Of a stretch of DNA of 64,000 nucleotides, positions 37,304-47,495 are shown piece by piece; the first letter of the stretch is position 1, and each line of letters begins with the position of its first letter. The notes below the pieces were generated by a model, which saw only the letters and a list, made by a program, of their open reading frames with translations, ran no database searches and had not been told where the DNA came from. Source of the stretch: Ferribacterium limneticum (GTDB lineage Bacteria > Pseudomonadota > Gammaproteobacteria > Burkholderiales > Rhodocyclaceae); NCBI RefSeq assembly GCF_020510585.1, contig NZ_CP075190.1:124001-188000 (forward strand), given 5' to 3'. A program made the translations under genes and the position numbers.

Positions 37304-38754
37304 TCAATAAAAGCCTGAAGCAACTGGCGCAGGCGCTGGCCGCCAAGCAGATTTCGAGCGTTGAGCTGTCGTCGCTGTTTCTTGACCGTATCGAACGTCT
37401 GAACCCGACGCTCAACGCCTTTATCACGGTCGACCGGGAAAAAAGCCTGAAAATGGCAATCGCCGCCGATGCGCGTATTGCGGCCGGTACTGCCGGCCCG
37501 CTGACCGGCATCCCGATCGCCCAAAAAGACATCTTCTGCGCCGAAGGCTGGACGACGACTTGTGGCTCGAAAATGCTGGCCAATTTCGTCTCGCCCTACG
37601 ACGCGACGGTCATTCACAAAATGCATGCCGAAGCCGGTCTGGTATCGCTCGGCAAGACGAACATGGACGAATTCGCCATGGGTTCGTCGAACGAAACCTC
37701 GTTCTTCGGTCCGGTGCGTAACCCGTGGGATACGAGTCGGGTTCCCGGCGGATCTTCCGGCGGTTCGGCCGCTGCGGTGGCGGCCCGTCTGGCCCCGGCG
37801 GCGACTGGCACCGATACCGGTGGCTCGATCCGCCAGCCGGCCGCACTGTGCAATCTGACCGGCCTCAAGCCGACCTATGGTGTCGTTTCGCGTTACGGCA
37901 TGATCGCCTTCGCCTCGTCGCTCGACCAGGGCGGCCCGATGGCGGCCAGCGCCGAAGACTGTGCGCTGCTACTCAATACCATGGTTGGTTTCGACGAGCG
38001 CGATTCGACCTCGCTGGATCGTCCGGTCGAAGACTACACCCGCGATCTGGAAAAGCCGCTTGACGGTCTGCGCATCGGCCTGCCCAAGGAATTCTTCGGC
38101 GAAGGTTGCGATGCCGAAGTGATGGCCGCCGTGCGCGCTGCGATTGCCGAATACGAAAAACTCGGTGCGACGACGGTCGAAGTCTCGCTGCCCAATTCGC
38201 ATTTGTCGGTTCCGGCCTATTACGTCATCGCGCCGGCCGAGGCCAGTTCCAACCTGTCGCGCTTTGACGGCGCGCGTTACGGTTATCGCGCTCCCGAGTA
38301 CGACAATCTCGAGCAGATGTACGAGAAGACCCGCGCCCAGGGCTTCGGGGCCGAGGTCAAACGGCGCATCATGATTGGCGCCTATGTCCTGTCGCACGGC
38401 TATTACGACGCTTATTACCTGCAGGCGCAGCGCATCCGTCGCTTGATCGCCAACGATTTCGTCGAAGCCTTCAAGTCCTGTGACGTGATCATGGGGCCGA
38501 CCTCGCCGTCGACCGCCTTCAAGCTCGGCGAAAAAGCCGCTGATCCGGTCCAGATGTACCTCTCGGACATCTACACCATCGCCGTGAATCTGGCCGGCTT
38601 GCCCGGCATGTCGATTCCCTGTGGCTTTGTCGGCGGCTTGCCGGTTGGTTTGCAGTTAATTGGCAACTACTTTGCCGAAGGAGCATTGCTCAACGTTGCC
38701 CACCGTTATCAGCAGGCGACCGACTGGCATCAGCGCCGGGCGGCCATCGAATAG
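37300..38754 (+). CDS. gatA: Asp-tRNA(Asn)/Glu-tRNA(Gln) amidotransferase subunit A
   Basis: 484 aa amidase. Catalytic Lys in PIAQKDIFC, Ser in [15 protein letters not shown] and the [14 protein letters not shown] motif form the Ser-cisSer-Lys triad that frees ammonia from glutamine. Ammonia channels to GatB. A dispersed repeat copy lies at residues 41-55, encoding [14 protein letters not shown], in a variable surface region of the family. Confidence 0.97.
   Translation: MINKSLKQLAQALAAKQISSVELSSLFLDRIERLNPTLNAFITVDREKSLKMAIAADARIAAGTAGPLTGIPIAQKDIFCAEGWTTTCGSKMLANFVSPYDATVIHKMHAEAGLVSLGKTNMDEFAMGSSNETSFFGPVRNPWDTSRVPGGSSGGSAAAVAARLAPAATGTDTGGSIRQPAALCNLTGLKPTYGVVSRYGMIAFASSLDQGGPMAASAEDCALLLNTMVGFDERDSTSLDRPVEDYTRDLEKPLDGLRIGLPKEFFGEGCDAEVMAAVRAAIAEYEKLGATTVEVSLPNSHLSVPAYYVIAPAEASSNLSRFDGARYGYRAPEYDNLEQMYEKTRAQGFGAEVKRRIMIGAYVLSHGYYDAYYLQAQRIRRLIANDFVEAFKSCDVIMGPTSPSTAFKLGEKAADPVQMYLSDIYTIAVNLAGLPGMSIPCGFVGGLPVGLQLIGNYFAEGALLNVAHRYQQATDWHQRRAAIE
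37421..37460 (-). repeat. Dispersed 40-bp repeat, copy 8 (inside gatA)
   Basis: Read on minus: GGCTTTTTTCCCGGTCGACC and GTG with a diverged left part (ATTTTCA). Antisense to gatA. Confidence 0.7.
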
Positions 38755-38756
38755 GC

Positions 38757-39290
38757 ATGTGGCGGCGTCTGTTGCTTGTTGTCGTTTTGACAGCGGCCGG
38801 TTGCGCCGAGGTCGAGAAGCAGCCGGAAATCGCAGCTGACGAGGAACCAGTGGTCGAGAAGCAGGGCACTGAAAGCAAAGAACCGAAATTCAAAAACTCG
38901 ACACTGAAGTATCTGGCCAATCGCAACCTCAAGCCGCAGCCGACGCGCCCGCTCAATGTCCGCTCACGCTGCACGCACCGCGATGCGATCGGGACGCAGA
39001 CACGGCTCGATCTGCTGGTCAAGGAAGCCCAGGTCAAGACCTTCGTCGCCCAGGTCAGCATGAAGGGCCACGGAACCTGCCGCTTTGACCTCAACGAGTT
39101 CGAGCAGGTCGAAAAAATGCCGCAAGCCCTGCTGCGCCACAAGAAACAGTCGGATTGCCTGGTTCGCATGTGGGAACAGGGTCCGAAAGTAACGATTGCA
39201 TTCAACAGTTGTCCCAAGTCCTGCGACGGGCAGGCCTTCGACTATCTCTGGCCGATCATGGTCGAGGCGAAGAGCGGGCAGTGTTTCTGA
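38757..39290 (+). CDS. Hypothetical lipoprotein between gatA and gatB
   Basis: 177 aa. Type II signal with lipobox TAAGC at about residue 16; then an acidic, low-complexity stretch and a compact C-terminal domain from about residue 65 with four further Cys ([26 protein letters not shown]) that may form disulfides. I do not recognise a family. It is two bases after gatA and 13 before gatB, so it is expressed with the amidotransferase although an envelope lipoprotein has no obvious role in tRNA charging. Confidence 0.8.
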   Translation: MWRRLLLVVVLTAAGCAEVEKQPEIAADEEPVVEKQGTESKEPKFKNSTLKYLANRNLKPQPTRPLNVRSRCTHRDAIGTQTRLDLLVKEAQVKTFVAQVSMKGHGTCRFDLNEFEQVEKMPQALLRHKKQSDCLVRMWEQGPKVTIAFNSCPKSCDGQAFDYLWPIMVEAKSGQCF

Positions 39291-39303
39291 AACGGATGAA
39301 ACG

Positions 39304-40758
39304 ATGAATCAGTGGGAAGTAGTGATCGGTATCGAAACGCACGCGCAACTGGCGACGGTTTCGAAGATTTTCTCGGGTGCTTCGACGGCCTTCGGCGCAG
39401 CGCCGAATACCCAGGCGTGCGCGGTCGATCTCGCCTTGCCGGGCGTCTTGCCGGTGCTCAACAAGAAAGCGGTCGAGTGCGCCATTCGCTTTGGCCTGGC
39501 CATCGGTGCCGAAGTCGCGCAAAAGTCGGTTTTTGCTCGCAAGAACTACTTTTACCCGGATCTGCCCAAGGGCTACCAAATCAGCCAGATGGACCTGCCC
39601 GTCGTTGTCGGTGGCAACATCACGCTGCAGGTAGGCCAAGGCGACAAGGCGTACGAAAAGGTTGTCCGTCTGACGCGCGCCCACCTCGAAGAAGATGCTG
39701 GCAAATCGCTGCACGAAGATTTTCAGGGCAAATCGGGTATCGACCTCAACCGCGCCGGCACGCCGCTGCTTGAAATCGTTTCCGAGCCGGACATGCGATC
39801 GTCCGACGAAGCTGTTGCCTACGCCAAGTCGCTGCACGCACTGGTGCAGTGGATCGGCATCTGCGACGGCAACATGCAGGAAGGTTCTTTCCGCTGCGAC
39901 GCCAACGTTTCAGTACGCCCGAAAGGCCAGGCCGAATTTGGCACTCGCCGCGAAATCAAGAATCTGAACTCCTTCCGTTTCCTCAAGGAAGCCATCGACT
40001 TCGAAGTCCAGTGGCAGATCAACGAAATCGAAGAAGGTCGCAGGATTGAGCAGGCCACCGTGTTGTTCGACCCGGATACTGGCGAGACCCGCATGATGCG
40101 CAGCAAGGAAGATGCGCATGATTACCGTTATTTCCCGGATCCAGACCTGTTGCCGCTGGTCATTTCGAGCGAATGGATTGCCCGCGTCCAGAGCGAGCTG
40201 CCGGAGTTGCCGGTTCAGATGCGCGAACGCTTCATCAGCGAATTCGGCCTGTCTAATTACGATGCCACGACGCTGACAGCCAATTCCGAAATTGCCGCTT
40301 TTTTCCAGTTGACCGTGGGAATCGCCGGAAAATCAAATGCCAAGCCGTGCGCCAACTGGGTCATGGTCGATCTGGCTGCCCGTCTCAACAAGGATGGCAA
40401 GGAAATCGCCGAATCGCCGGTGTCGGCCGCCCAACTGGCTGGCCTGATCCTGCGCATCGCCGACAACACCATCTCCAACAACATCGCCAAGAAGGTGTTC
40501 GAAGCCTTGTGGAATGGCGAGGGATCGACGGCTGACGAGATCATCGACAAGCAGGGCTTGAAGCAGATTACCGACAGCGGTGCCATCGAGTCTCTGGTTG
40601 ATGAAGTGCTGGCGGCCAATCCGGCCAATGTCGCCGAGTTCAAGGCCGGCAAGGAAAAGGCCTTCAACGCGCTGGTCGGTCAGGTCATGAAGGCAGCCAA
40701 GGGCAAGGCCAATCCGCAGCAGGTCAATGACCTGCTCAAGCAAAAACTGGCTGGCTGA
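39304..40758 (+). CDS. gatB: Asp-tRNA(Asn)/Glu-tRNA(Gln) amidotransferase subunit B
   Basis: 484 aa from ATG 39304 ([16 protein letters not shown]). GatB kinase-like domain with [18 protein letters not shown], then the helical and C-terminal YqeY-like tail domain. Activates Glu-tRNA(Gln) or Asp-tRNA(Asn) by phosphorylation before amidation. A near-perfect dispersed repeat falls inside at about residues 327-340 ([14 protein letters not shown]), exactly in the poorly conserved loop between the catalytic and helical domains. Confidence 0.96.
   Translation: MNQWEVVIGIETHAQLATVSKIFSGASTAFGAAPNTQACAVDLALPGVLPVLNKKAVECAIRFGLAIGAEVAQKSVFARKNYFYPDLPKGYQISQMDLPVVVGGNITLQVGQGDKAYEKVVRLTRAHLEEDAGKSLHEDFQGKSGIDLNRAGTPLLEIVSEPDMRSSDEAVAYAKSLHALVQWIGICDGNMQEGSFRCDANVSVRPKGQAEFGTRREIKNLNSFRFLKEAIDFEVQWQINEIEEGRRIEQATVLFDPDTGETRMMRSKEDAHDYRYFPDPDLLPLVISSEWIARVQSELPELPVQMRERFISEFGLSNYDATTLTANSEIAAFFQLTVGIAGKSNAKPCANWVMVDLAARLNKDGKEIAESPVSAAQLAGLILRIADNTISNNIAKKVFEALWNGEGSTADEIIDKQGLKQITDSGAIESLVDEVLAANPANVAEFKAGKEKAFNALVGQVMKAAKGKANPQQVNDLLKQKLAG
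40283..40322 (+). repeat. Dispersed 40-bp repeat, copy 9 (inside gatB)
   Basis: Sense orientation: CTTTTTTCCAGTTGACCGTG then GGAAT; only one core mismatch (CCAG for CCGG). Left part diverged. Confidence 0.82.
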
Positions 40759-41397
40759 TCAGCGAATTGGAGCAGGCGCGGTGGCCGGCAACGGCCGCCG
40801 CGTTAGTTCGAAGTAGCGCTTGCGGTCGGCGTCGTACTTGGCCTTGATCGAGTCGAAATCGCGCTTCTTGATGTCGAGCAGTTCCTGCTGGAGCTTGATC
40901 TCATGGTCGAGGGCGCGCAAATTCCGCTCAAGATCGGGCGGCATGGCTTTCTTCTTGTAGAACTCCGCCTCGTTCTCGAATTTCTTGCGCTTGGTACGTG
41001 CCTCGTCAATGCGCGCGATGGTCGCCAGAATGGCCAGGTTCACATCAGCCTCGGCCTTGCGCTGGGCGAGGTCGATATCTTCGGGCATTGCATAAGTGTC
41101 GAGCAGTGCCTGGTCACGCCGCCGCTGTTCGCGACTGGCATCTTCAAGCTGCTTGCGCCGCCGGTTTTCGAGAACCTGCTCGGCTTTTTGCTCTGGTGTC
41201 AGTGCCGCGCCAACTTCCTTGACGATGTTGCCGCCGCTGTCCAGCACGCGGTAGGCGCGTCCCCGGCACTGCTCCGGCAACATGTCACCGCAGACCCGGC
41301 GACCGGTACTCGGATCGTGGCAGCAGTAAAACTCCCCCGCCGCTTGGGCTGAGCCAAGCGAAATCAACAACAGAGGGGCGAGGAGCAGTTTACGCAT
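40759..41397 (-). CDS. Exported coiled-coil protein, function unknown
   Basis: 212 aa from ATG 41397 ([19 protein letters not shown], a signal peptide). After it a short Cys-rich segment [16 protein letters not shown] and then from about residue 70 a long charged coiled coil to the Pro-rich end. The Cys-rich head resembles DUF4124-like periplasmic proteins, but I cannot assign it firmly. Overlaps the pyrE stop by eight bases and is convergent with gatB, whose stop adjoins its own. Confidence 0.8.
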   Translation of the reverse strand: MRKLLLAPLLLISLGSAQAAGEFYCCHDPSTGRRVCGDMLPEQCRGRAYRVLDSGGNIVKEVGAALTPEQKAEQVLENRRRKQLEDASREQRRRDQALLDTYAMPEDIDLAQRKAEADVNLAILATIARIDEARTKRKKFENEAEFYKKKAMPPDLERNLRALDHEIKLQQELLDIKKRDFDSIKAKYDADRKRYFELTRRPLPATAPAPIR

Positions 41398-42031
41398 GTA
41401 TGCCGTACTGCTCCCGATAGCGCGTGACTGCGTCGCGGTGGGCGGCAAATTCAGGATGTTGGGCGAGGAAAGACATCAGGTCGCTGAGCCCCGCCACGGC
41501 GATGACCGGGATCCCGTAGTCGCGCTGAACTTCCTGTACCGCCGACAGATCACCCTGGCCGCGTTCCTGGCGGTCCAGTGCAATCAATACTCCGGCCGGG
41601 GTGGCACCAGCGGCGCGGATCAGTTCAACCGACTCGCGGACCGAGGTTCCAGCCGAAATCACGTCATCGACAATCAACACACGGCCGGTCAGCGGTGCGC
41701 CAACAATGTTGCCGCCTTCGCCATGATCTTTGGCTTCCTTGCGGTTGTAGGCAAAGGGGAAATTGCGGCCGCGCTGGGCGAGTGCCATGGTGATCGTGGC
41801 GACCAGCGGAATGCCCTTGTAGGCTGGGCCAAACAGCATGTCGAACTCGACACCGCCAGCTTCGGCCGCTTTCGCGTAGAATTCGGCGAGACGGCCGAGC
41901 GAGTTGCCATCGTTGAACAAACCGGCATTGAAGAAGTAGGGCGAGAGCCTTCCCGCCTTGGTTTTGAATTCGCCAAAGCGCAGTACTTGGCAGCTCAGCG
42001 CAAATTCAATGAAATCCTGACGAAAATCCAT
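41390..42031 (-). CDS. pyrE: Orotate phosphoribosyltransferase
   Basis: 213 aa from ATG 42031 ([12 protein letters not shown]). PRPP-binding motif [16 protein letters not shown], plus [13 protein letters not shown] (the catalytic flexible loop with Lys/His). Makes OMP from orotate and PRPP in pyrimidine synthesis. Divergent from xth with 47 bp between start codons. Confidence 0.97.
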   Translation of the reverse strand: MDFRQDFIEFALSCQVLRFGEFKTKAGRLSPYFFNAGLFNDGNSLGRLAEFYAKAAEAGGVEFDMLFGPAYKGIPLVATITMALAQRGRNFPFAYNRKEAKDHGEGGNIVGAPLTGRVLIVDDVISAGTSVRESVELIRAAGATPAGVLIALDRQERGQGDLSAVQEVQRDYGIPVIAVAGLSDLMSFLAQHPEFAAHRDAVTRYREQYGIHA

Positions 42032-42078
42032 ATTTTTCCATTCTATTCGACCGGGAAAACCGGGTCGATCATTGCACA

Positions 42079-42858
42079 ATGTTACGCATCATCTCCCTGA
42101 ATCTCAATGGTATCCGCTCTGCCTGGAGCAAAAATGTCCTGCCCTGGGCCTCGTCGCAGAACGCTGACATTTTTTGCCTGCAGGAACTCAAAGCTCAATT
42201 GCCGGATTTGACGCCGGAAATGATGGCCCCGGATGGTATGCACGCCTTCTATCACTGTGCCGAAAAGAAAGGTTACAGCGGCGTAGGCATCTGGAGCAGA
42301 GCGGCACCGGACCGGGTGGTCGAGGGCTTTGACGGAGGCGAGTTCGATGCCGAAGGGCGATACATCCGGGCCGATTTCGGCAATCTGTCGGTGATCTCAC
42401 TCTACTTGCCGTCGGGCTCGTCGTCGCCGGAGCGGCAGGAGGCAAAATTCCGCTTTCTCGACGTATTTTTCCCGCAAATGCTCGCGCTGCGTGCCGAAGG
42501 TCGGGAAATCGTCCTGTGCGGTGACTGGAACATTGCGCACCAGGCGATCGACCTGAAAAACTGGAAGTCGAACCAGAAAAACTCCGGTTTCCTGCCGGAA
42601 GAACGCGCCTGGCTAAGCCGTGTGTTCGATGAACAGGGTTGGGCTGATGTTTATCGTCGCCTTCACCCCGATGCCACCGATGCCTGTTACACGTGGTGGA
42701 GCAATCGCGGCCAGGCCTGGGCCAAGAATGTCGGTTGGCGGATTGACTACCAGATCGCCACACTTGGCATTGCCGTAACCGCAGGAAAGGCCGAGGTCTA
42801 CAAGGCTGAGCGATTTTCCGACCATGCGCCGCTGATCATCGATTACGACTTCAAATAA
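42079..42858 (+). CDS. xth: Exodeoxyribonuclease III / AP endonuclease
   Basis: 259 aa. LNLNGIRSA and LQELKAQ carry the metal-binding Asn and Glu; [16 protein letters not shown] and the final [11 protein letters not shown] complete the active site. Nicks DNA at abasic sites and trims 3' ends in base excision repair. Divergent from pyrE. Confidence 0.97.
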   Translation: MLRIISLNLNGIRSAWSKNVLPWASSQNADIFCLQELKAQLPDLTPEMMAPDGMHAFYHCAEKKGYSGVGIWSRAAPDRVVEGFDGGEFDAEGRYIRADFGNLSVISLYLPSGSSSPERQEAKFRFLDVFFPQMLALRAEGREIVLCGDWNIAHQAIDLKNWKSNQKNSGFLPEERAWLSRVFDEQGWADVYRRLHPDATDACYTWWSNRGQAWAKNVGWRIDYQIATLGIAVTAGKAEVYKAERFSDHAPLIIDYDFK

Positions 42859-42934
42859 GCATTCAATGTGCATTGATTTCGCCGCATAGTAGGGATAATC
42901 TGTACTTCTGCTTAACTCACCAACGAGGTTGAAA

Positions 42935-43249
42935 ATGTCCGAAGAAATGACTGCTGCCAACAAGGAAAAGTTGGTTACCGATCTGAAGGTAGTGATCTCC
43001 GACACCGAAGAATTGCTGCGTGCCACCGCTGGTGCGGCTGGCGAAAAAGTGAGCGAACTTCGCGACCGCCTGAGCGTTCGTCTGCGTGACACCAAGGAGC
43101 GCGTTCTTGATCTCGAAGCCGCTTTGGTCGACAAGACCAAGGCTGCAGCCCGTGCTACCGATGATTTCGTGCACGAAGAGCCCTGGAAAGCCGTCGGTGT
43201 TGCCGCGGCACTGGGTCTTGCCCTTGGTGTGCTGATCGGCCGTCGCTAA
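42935..43249 (+). CDS. ElaB/YqjD/DUF883 membrane-anchored ribosome-associated protein
   Basis: 104 aa from ATG 42935. Amphipathic coiled-coil N-terminal part followed by a C-terminal anchor with the family-typical HEEPWKAVGVAAALGLALGVLIGRR end (given in parts: HEEPWKAVG, then GLALGVLIGRR). E. coli YqjD binds ribosomes at the membrane in stationary phase. First of a yqjD-yqjE-yqjK-like set. Confidence 0.92.
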   Translation: MSEEMTAANKEKLVTDLKVVISDTEELLRATAGAAGEKVSELRDRLSVRLRDTKERVLDLEAALVDKTKAAARATDDFVHEEPWKAVGVAAALGLALGVLIGRR

Positions 43250-43253
43250 GCGA

Positions 43254-43661
43254 ATGGCTGAACAGGCAGGCGGTGAAGCGGGTCGCGAAGGCCTCTTCGC
43301 CGCGCTGAAAAACAGCGTCGCGACACTGATCGCGATCGGCAAGACGCGGGCCGAACTCCTTGTCACGGAGCTTGAGGAAGAGAAGCTTCGCCTCATGTCG
43401 CTCTGGTCGAAGGCGATCGGTGCGGCGTTCATGCTTGCCGTGGGTGTTGTCTTGGCCATTTTTTGTCTGGCGCTGGCTTTCTGGGAGCACCGGGTTTTAC
43501 TTTTCGGCACCTTCGCAGTGCTATTTATCGGAGGCGCCTTGTTTCTGATCGCTTCGCTAAAACGACAAACGGCGCAACCGAGCAAGATGTTTCGGGCGAG
43601 TCTGTCGGAGCTGGAAGCTGACATGGCGCTTTTGCGTCGCAATCGCAACAAGCCGGAATGA
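43254..43661 (+). CDS. YqjE-like phage-holin-family membrane protein
   Basis: 135 aa, DUF1469/PF07332 type: an N-terminal amphipathic helix with RAELLVTELEEEKLRL, then two membrane helices (about 55-76 and 82-102). Function unknown; in E. coli it sits with yqjD in a stress-induced operon. Four bases after the YqjD-like gene, ATGA overlap with the next. Confidence 0.9.
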   Translation: MAEQAGGEAGREGLFAALKNSVATLIAIGKTRAELLVTELEEEKLRLMSLWSKAIGAAFMLAVGVVLAIFCLALAFWEHRVLLFGTFAVLFIGGALFLIASLKRQTAQPSKMFRASLSELEADMALLRRNRNKPE

Positions 43662-43951
43662 ATCCGAAAATACTGGAACTGGCCACTCGGCATGGCGCCC
43701 TGAAGGCGCGTATCGATGAACAGCGGCGCACGCTGGCGCAGCATTCGGTTCCGCTTGAGGCGGCGCTGGCTCGGGGCGATACCGTCCTCAAGGGTGTTGA
43801 CTGGCTAAAACATCACCCGGCAGCTATCGGGGTCGCAGTTTTTATTGCCGTTGTGGCTCGCCCGCGACGGGCTTGGCGCTGGGCTAGGCGCGGACTTTTC
43901 CTTTGGCGGGGCTGGCAGGCTATCCGAAGTTCTCTGATCGGTGCGCGTTGA
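43658..43951 (+). CDS. YqjK-like small protein
   Basis: 97 aa. A charged N-terminal helix (ALKARIDEQRRTLAQ) and one C-terminal hydrophobic segment before a very basic Arg/Trp-rich region RPRRAWRWARRGLFLWRGW. Matches the YqjK-like family in size, order and composition. Overlaps the YqjE-like gene by four bases. Confidence 0.8.
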   Translation: MNPKILELATRHGALKARIDEQRRTLAQHSVPLEAALARGDTVLKGVDWLKHHPAAIGVAVFIAVVARPRRAWRWARRGLFLWRGWQAIRSSLIGAR

Positions 43952-43953
43952 CC

Positions 43954-44262
43954 GTGGGTGATTCAGCGAGCGACGAGACTGTACTGCCCGGCTGGTGGCA
44001 ACAGATGGTTTCTTCGCAACGCCGTCAGGTACGCCGGGTCCTGGCCGAGCTGATTGCGACGCGCGGCATCATGCCGCTATTGATGAAGGTTCGCAATGGT
44101 GGCCACTGGACGCCAGATGAAAAATTGGAACTCATCCGGCATTTGCGCCGCATGGTTCGTCTGTCGCCTTATCTGATAGCCCTGCTCCTGCCGGGCTCCA
44201 TCTTGTTTCTGCCCATTTACGCCTGGTGGCTGGACAGGCGCCGAGTCAGGCGGGGCGACTAG
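43954..44262 (+). CDS. Small membrane protein with LETM1-like C-terminal segment
   Basis: 102 aa if started at the GTG at 43954, just behind the yqjK-like stop; a TTG at 43948 or an ATG at 43903 inside the preceding gene are alternatives. N-terminal soluble helices, then RHLRRMVRLSPYLIALLLPG and a membrane segment ending in basic residues, a pattern that recalls the LETM1 membrane region. That is a weak resemblance. The 3' end overlaps the convergent ampG by 17 bases. Confidence 0.62.
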   Translation: MGDSASDETVLPGWWQQMVSSQRRQVRRVLAELIATRGIMPLLMKVRNGGHWTPDEKLELIRHLRRMVRLSPYLIALLLPGSILFLPIYAWWLDRRRVRRGD

Positions 44263-45514
44263 TGTTTGTTGCGGTTTCGTGCCAGGGGGCAACTTTCAGC
44301 AATAGCACCATTCCCGGCACGGCCAGTACCACACATAGCCAGTAGAAACTGCTCCAGCCCAGCGTTTCGACCAGCCATCCGGCTGAAGCATTGATGAAGG
44401 TACGTGGTACGGCAGCTAGGCTGGTAAAGAGCGCCATCTGGGTGGCCGTGTAGGCTGGATGTGTCGAACGGGCGATGAAGGCGACGAAAGCGGCGGTTCC
44501 CAGACCGACACCCAGCGCTTCGAGGCTGATGACGAAGGCCAGCGCGATGCGCTCTTCGGCGCCGATGCTGGCATAGTGTCCTTGCGAGGCCAGCCAGGCA
44601 AAGCCGAAAATTGACACCAGTTGTACGACTCCGAACAGCCATAGTGCCCGGTTGATGCCGAGCCGTATCATCCACAAGCCGCCGAGCAGGGCTCCAATCA
44701 CCGCTGGCCATAGGCCGGCGTGCTTGGCGATAAGGCCTATATCGGTCTTGGTAAAGCCCATGTCGAGGTAAAACGGGGTGGCCAGAGCAGTGCACAGGCT
44801 ATCACCCAGTTTGTAGAGGAAGATGAAGCCGAGGACCATCGCCGCGCCGCGCCAGCCTTGCCGGCCGATGAATTCATGAAACGGTTCGGTAACTGCCTGG
44901 CGCAGGGTTTTGGGAGCCCCTCTGACGAGTGGTTCGCTAACCAGCCAAGCCATCACCATGCCGGGGATCATGAAGGCGCCGGTGATCCAGAAGACTTCAT
45001 TCCACGGGAGGCGATCGGCCAGGATCAGCGATAGCGAACCTGGAATCAGGCCGGCAATGCGGTAGGCATTGACGTGGACGGCATTACCTAAGCCCAGTTC
45101 GTTATCGTCCAGAATTTCACGTCTGAACGCGTCGACCGCAATATCCTGCGTGCCCGACAGAAAAGCCAGCAGTGCGGCGAGCCACAGTATAGGCCAGATG
45201 CTCTCTTTCGGATCTAGTCCGCCGAGTGACCCAATGACAAATAACAGGCCGATTTGGGTTAGTAGCATCCAGCCCCGGCGTCGGCCGAATCCGGGAACGC
45301 TGAAGCGGTCAAGGAGCGGTGACCATAGAAATTTCCAGGTGTAGGGAAACTGGATCAGGGCAAAAAAACCGATGGTCTTGAGGTCCACGCCTTCGCTGCG
45401 TAACCAGGCGGGCAGCAGGTTGAGTAGCAGGTAAAGCGGCAGGCCTGAACTGAAACCGGTAAAGATGCAGATCAGCATCTTCCGGCTGAGCAAGGCAGCA
45501 AGCCAGGCCGGCAT
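44246..45514 (-). CDS. ampG: AmpG-family muropeptide MFS transporter
   Basis: 422 aa with about 12 membrane segments. FTGFSSGLPLYLLLNLLPAWL at the N-terminus, KFLWSPLLDRF and SGTQDIAVDAFRRE are AmpG hallmarks. It imports anhydro-muropeptides from wall turnover for recycling. Overlaps the metW stop by one base and convergently overlaps the small membrane gene. Confidence 0.93.
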   Translation of the reverse strand: MPAWLAALLSRKMLICIFTGFSSGLPLYLLLNLLPAWLRSEGVDLKTIGFFALIQFPYTWKFLWSPLLDRFSVPGFGRRRGWMLLTQIGLLFVIGSLGGLDPKESIWPILWLAALLAFLSGTQDIAVDAFRREILDDNELGLGNAVHVNAYRIAGLIPGSLSLILADRLPWNEVFWITGAFMIPGMVMAWLVSEPLVRGAPKTLRQAVTEPFHEFIGRQGWRGAAMVLGFIFLYKLGDSLCTALATPFYLDMGFTKTDIGLIAKHAGLWPAVIGALLGGLWMIRLGINRALWLFGVVQLVSIFGFAWLASQGHYASIGAEERIALAFVISLEALGVGLGTAAFVAFIARSTHPAYTATQMALFTSLAAVPRTFINASAGWLVETLGWSSFYWLCVVLAVPGMVLLLKVAPWHETATNTSRPA

Positions 45515-46113
45515 CAGCGGTTCTGTGTCAGTCGATAGACCGCCAGGCTGCCAAGGAAATTGACCTCGCTGGTGACTGGATTGCCCTCTTCATCGAGGAC
45601 GCTACGCTCGCGGATGATCAACCCCATCTTGCCGCACAAGTCCTCGAAATCGAGCAGGGTGAAGAAGCGCACATTGGGCGAGTCATACCACTGGTAAGGA
45701 AGATCCTCGGAAACCGGCATGCGGCCATTGAGCACCGAACGCAGATTTTTCCAGTAGGCGAAATTGGGGAAGGAGACCACAGCTTCGCGTCCGACACGCA
45801 GCATTTCACGCAGGATGCCTTCGGTGTGACGCACGGTCTGAAGTGTGCGGGATAGCACCACATGGTCGAAAGCCTGATCGGCGAACTCATCGAGGCCGCG
45901 CTCCAGGTTGCCCTGGATAACATTAATGCCGTTTTTGATGGCGGCGAGCACATTGGCGTCGTCGATTTCGACGCCGACACCTTGCACCCCGCGCAGGTCG
46001 ATCAGATGTTTGAGCAGCGTGCCATCGCCACAGCCAAGATCGAGCACACGGTGGCCCGGCTCGATCCAGCCCGCGATCAGTTCGAAATCAGGGCGCCCCA
46101 GCGTATGCGTCAT
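45514..46113 (-). CDS. metW: Methionine biosynthesis protein MetW
   Basis: 199 aa SAM-dependent methyltransferase fold: [15 protein letters not shown] at the N-terminus, [13 protein letters not shown] in the middle. MetW works with MetX; in some bacteria it is needed for homoserine acyltransferase activity. ATGA overlap with metX. Confidence 0.95.
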   Translation of the reverse strand: MTHTLGRPDFELIAGWIEPGHRVLDLGCGDGTLLKHLIDLRGVQGVGVEIDDANVLAAIKNGINVIQGNLERGLDEFADQAFDHVVLSRTLQTVRHTEGILREMLRVGREAVVSFPNFAYWKNLRSVLNGRMPVSEDLPYQWYDSPNVRFFTLLDFEDLCGKMGLIIRERSVLDEEGNPVTSEVNFLGSLAVYRLTQNR

Positions 46114-47234
46114 AGCTTGATATTCCGCAGATAGGCATCGACCACACCGTGATAGTGGGCGTCTTCCATCAGGAAAGAGTCGTGACCAAAATTGAGGTCG
46201 ATTTCGGCATAGGAAACATTCCGTCCATTGGCCAGCAGGGCAGCGACAATCTCCTTCGAGCGCGCCGGAGTGAAGCGCCAGTCAGTCGTAAACGAGGCTA
46301 TCAGGTAGTTTGCCTTGCTGCGTGCCATGGTGGCAATCAGGTTGCCGTTGTCCTCGCGCGACGGGTCGAAATAGTCGAGCGCCTTGGTCATCAGCAGATA
46401 GGTATTGGCATCGAAGTAGCCGGCAAACTTGTCGCCCTGGTAGCGCAGATAGGATTCGACCTCGAATTCGACATCAAAACCGAATGAAAACGCACTATTG
46501 CGTAGTTCGCGGCCGAATTTCGCACCCATCTGGTCGTCCGACAGGTAGGTGATGTGGCCGAGCATGCGGGCTAGGCGCAGGCCGCGTAGCGGTCGTGTGT
46601 TGTGTTCATAGTAATTGCCGCCGTGGAAATCCGGGTCGGTCAGGATGGCCTGGCGGGCGACATCGTTGAAGGCAATATTTTGCGCCGACAGCTTGGGCGC
46701 AGCCGCAATGACAATTGCGTTGCGTACCCGCTCCGGGTAGGTAATGCTCCAGCGCAACGCCTGCATGCCACCCAGACTGCCGCCCATGACAGCGGCCCAG
46801 CTGTCGATGCCAAGCCGGTCGGCCAGTCTGGCCTGGGCGTGCACCCAGTCATTGACCGCAACAATCGGAAAATCGGCCCCCCATGGTTTGCCTGTGGCCG
46901 GATTGATCGAGGACGGCCCGGTCGAGCCATGGCAGCCGCCCAGATTGTTCAGGCCGACGATGAAGAATCTGTCGGTATCGAGCGGCCGTCCCGGACCGAC
47001 GATGTTGTCCCACCAGCCGATATTTTCCGGCTGGTCAGCGTAATAACCAGCGACATGATGATGGCCGGAAAGCGCATGGCAGACCAGGATAGCGTTTGAC
47101 TTTGCTGCGTTGAGCGTCCCGTACGTTTCATAAACCAGATCGTAGGCGGGCAAAATCCCACCACTGCGTAAATGCAATGGCTGATCGAAGTGGGCCCGCT
47201 GCGAGTCGACGGTGCCGACGGATTGTCCTGGCAT
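46110..47234 (-). CDS. metX: Homoserine O-acyltransferase MetX
   Basis: 374 aa alpha/beta hydrolase. Nucleophile Ser in [12 protein letters not shown], the [10 protein letters not shown] and [16 protein letters not shown] segments near the N-terminus, and the catalytic Asp/His in [13 protein letters not shown] at the end. Acylates homoserine (acetyl or succinyl; substrate not decidable by eye) as the first methionine-specific step. Behind a SAM-II-type riboswitch with a terminator. Confidence 0.96.
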   Translation of the reverse strand: MPGQSVGTVDSQRAHFDQPLHLRSGGILPAYDLVYETYGTLNAAKSNAILVCHALSGHHHVAGYYADQPENIGWWDNIVGPGRPLDTDRFFIVGLNNLGGCHGSTGPSSINPATGKPWGADFPIVAVNDWVHAQARLADRLGIDSWAAVMGGSLGGMQALRWSITYPERVRNAIVIAAAPKLSAQNIAFNDVARQAILTDPDFHGGNYYEHNTRPLRGLRLARMLGHITYLSDDQMGAKFGRELRNSAFSFGFDVEFEVESYLRYQGDKFAGYFDANTYLLMTKALDYFDPSREDNGNLIATMARSKANYLIASFTTDWRFTPARSKEIVAALLANGRNVSYAEIDLNFGHDSFLMEDAHYHGVVDAYLRNIKL

Positions 47235-47248
47235 GCTGTTCCTGAATA

Positions 47249-47403
47249 CAAAAACCCAGTTGGCCTTAAACGTGAACTCGTCGGGCGAACTGGGTGGTTC
47301 CCGCTTTAGCTGAATTTATTTAGCGCCCGCAATCAGAGCTCAAATCGGCGCAACTGGAGGTCTCCCAGCGTCTGCAGACAATACCGAGCAGGGCGCTAAA
47401 AGT
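47249..47403 (-). promoter_or_regulatory. SAM-II (SAM-alpha) riboswitch with terminator, metX leader
   Basis: On the minus strand, stem GCGCC/GGCGC (47351-47347 with 47327-47323) encloses GATTTGAGC and TTGC, and is followed by TAAATAAATTCAGCTAAAG; these match the conserved SAM-II layout (GAUUUGAGC, UUGCAG-like, then GCUAAA). Next come CCCAGTT (47295-47289) and AACTGGG (47262-47256), a hairpin followed by TTTTT at 47254-47250, an intrinsic terminator 15 bases before metX. Upstream, TTTAGCGCCC at 47400-47391 is an exact complement of GGGCGCTAAA at 47328-47319 and could compete with the aptamer stem. Confidence 0.85.
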
Positions 47404-47495
47404 CAATGTAACGATCCTGTTATGCAATAGGTGGTAGCGTGGTAAAGATTTGCTAAAATCCCAAGAAAACAAATTTCTAGAAAGCTTTGGCCACA

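Noticed and set aside
42050..42073. TCGACCGGGAAAACCGGGTCGA between pyrE and xth as a regulatory palindrome
   Set aside because: Imperfect, short and without a matching known operator or T tract; may be chance.
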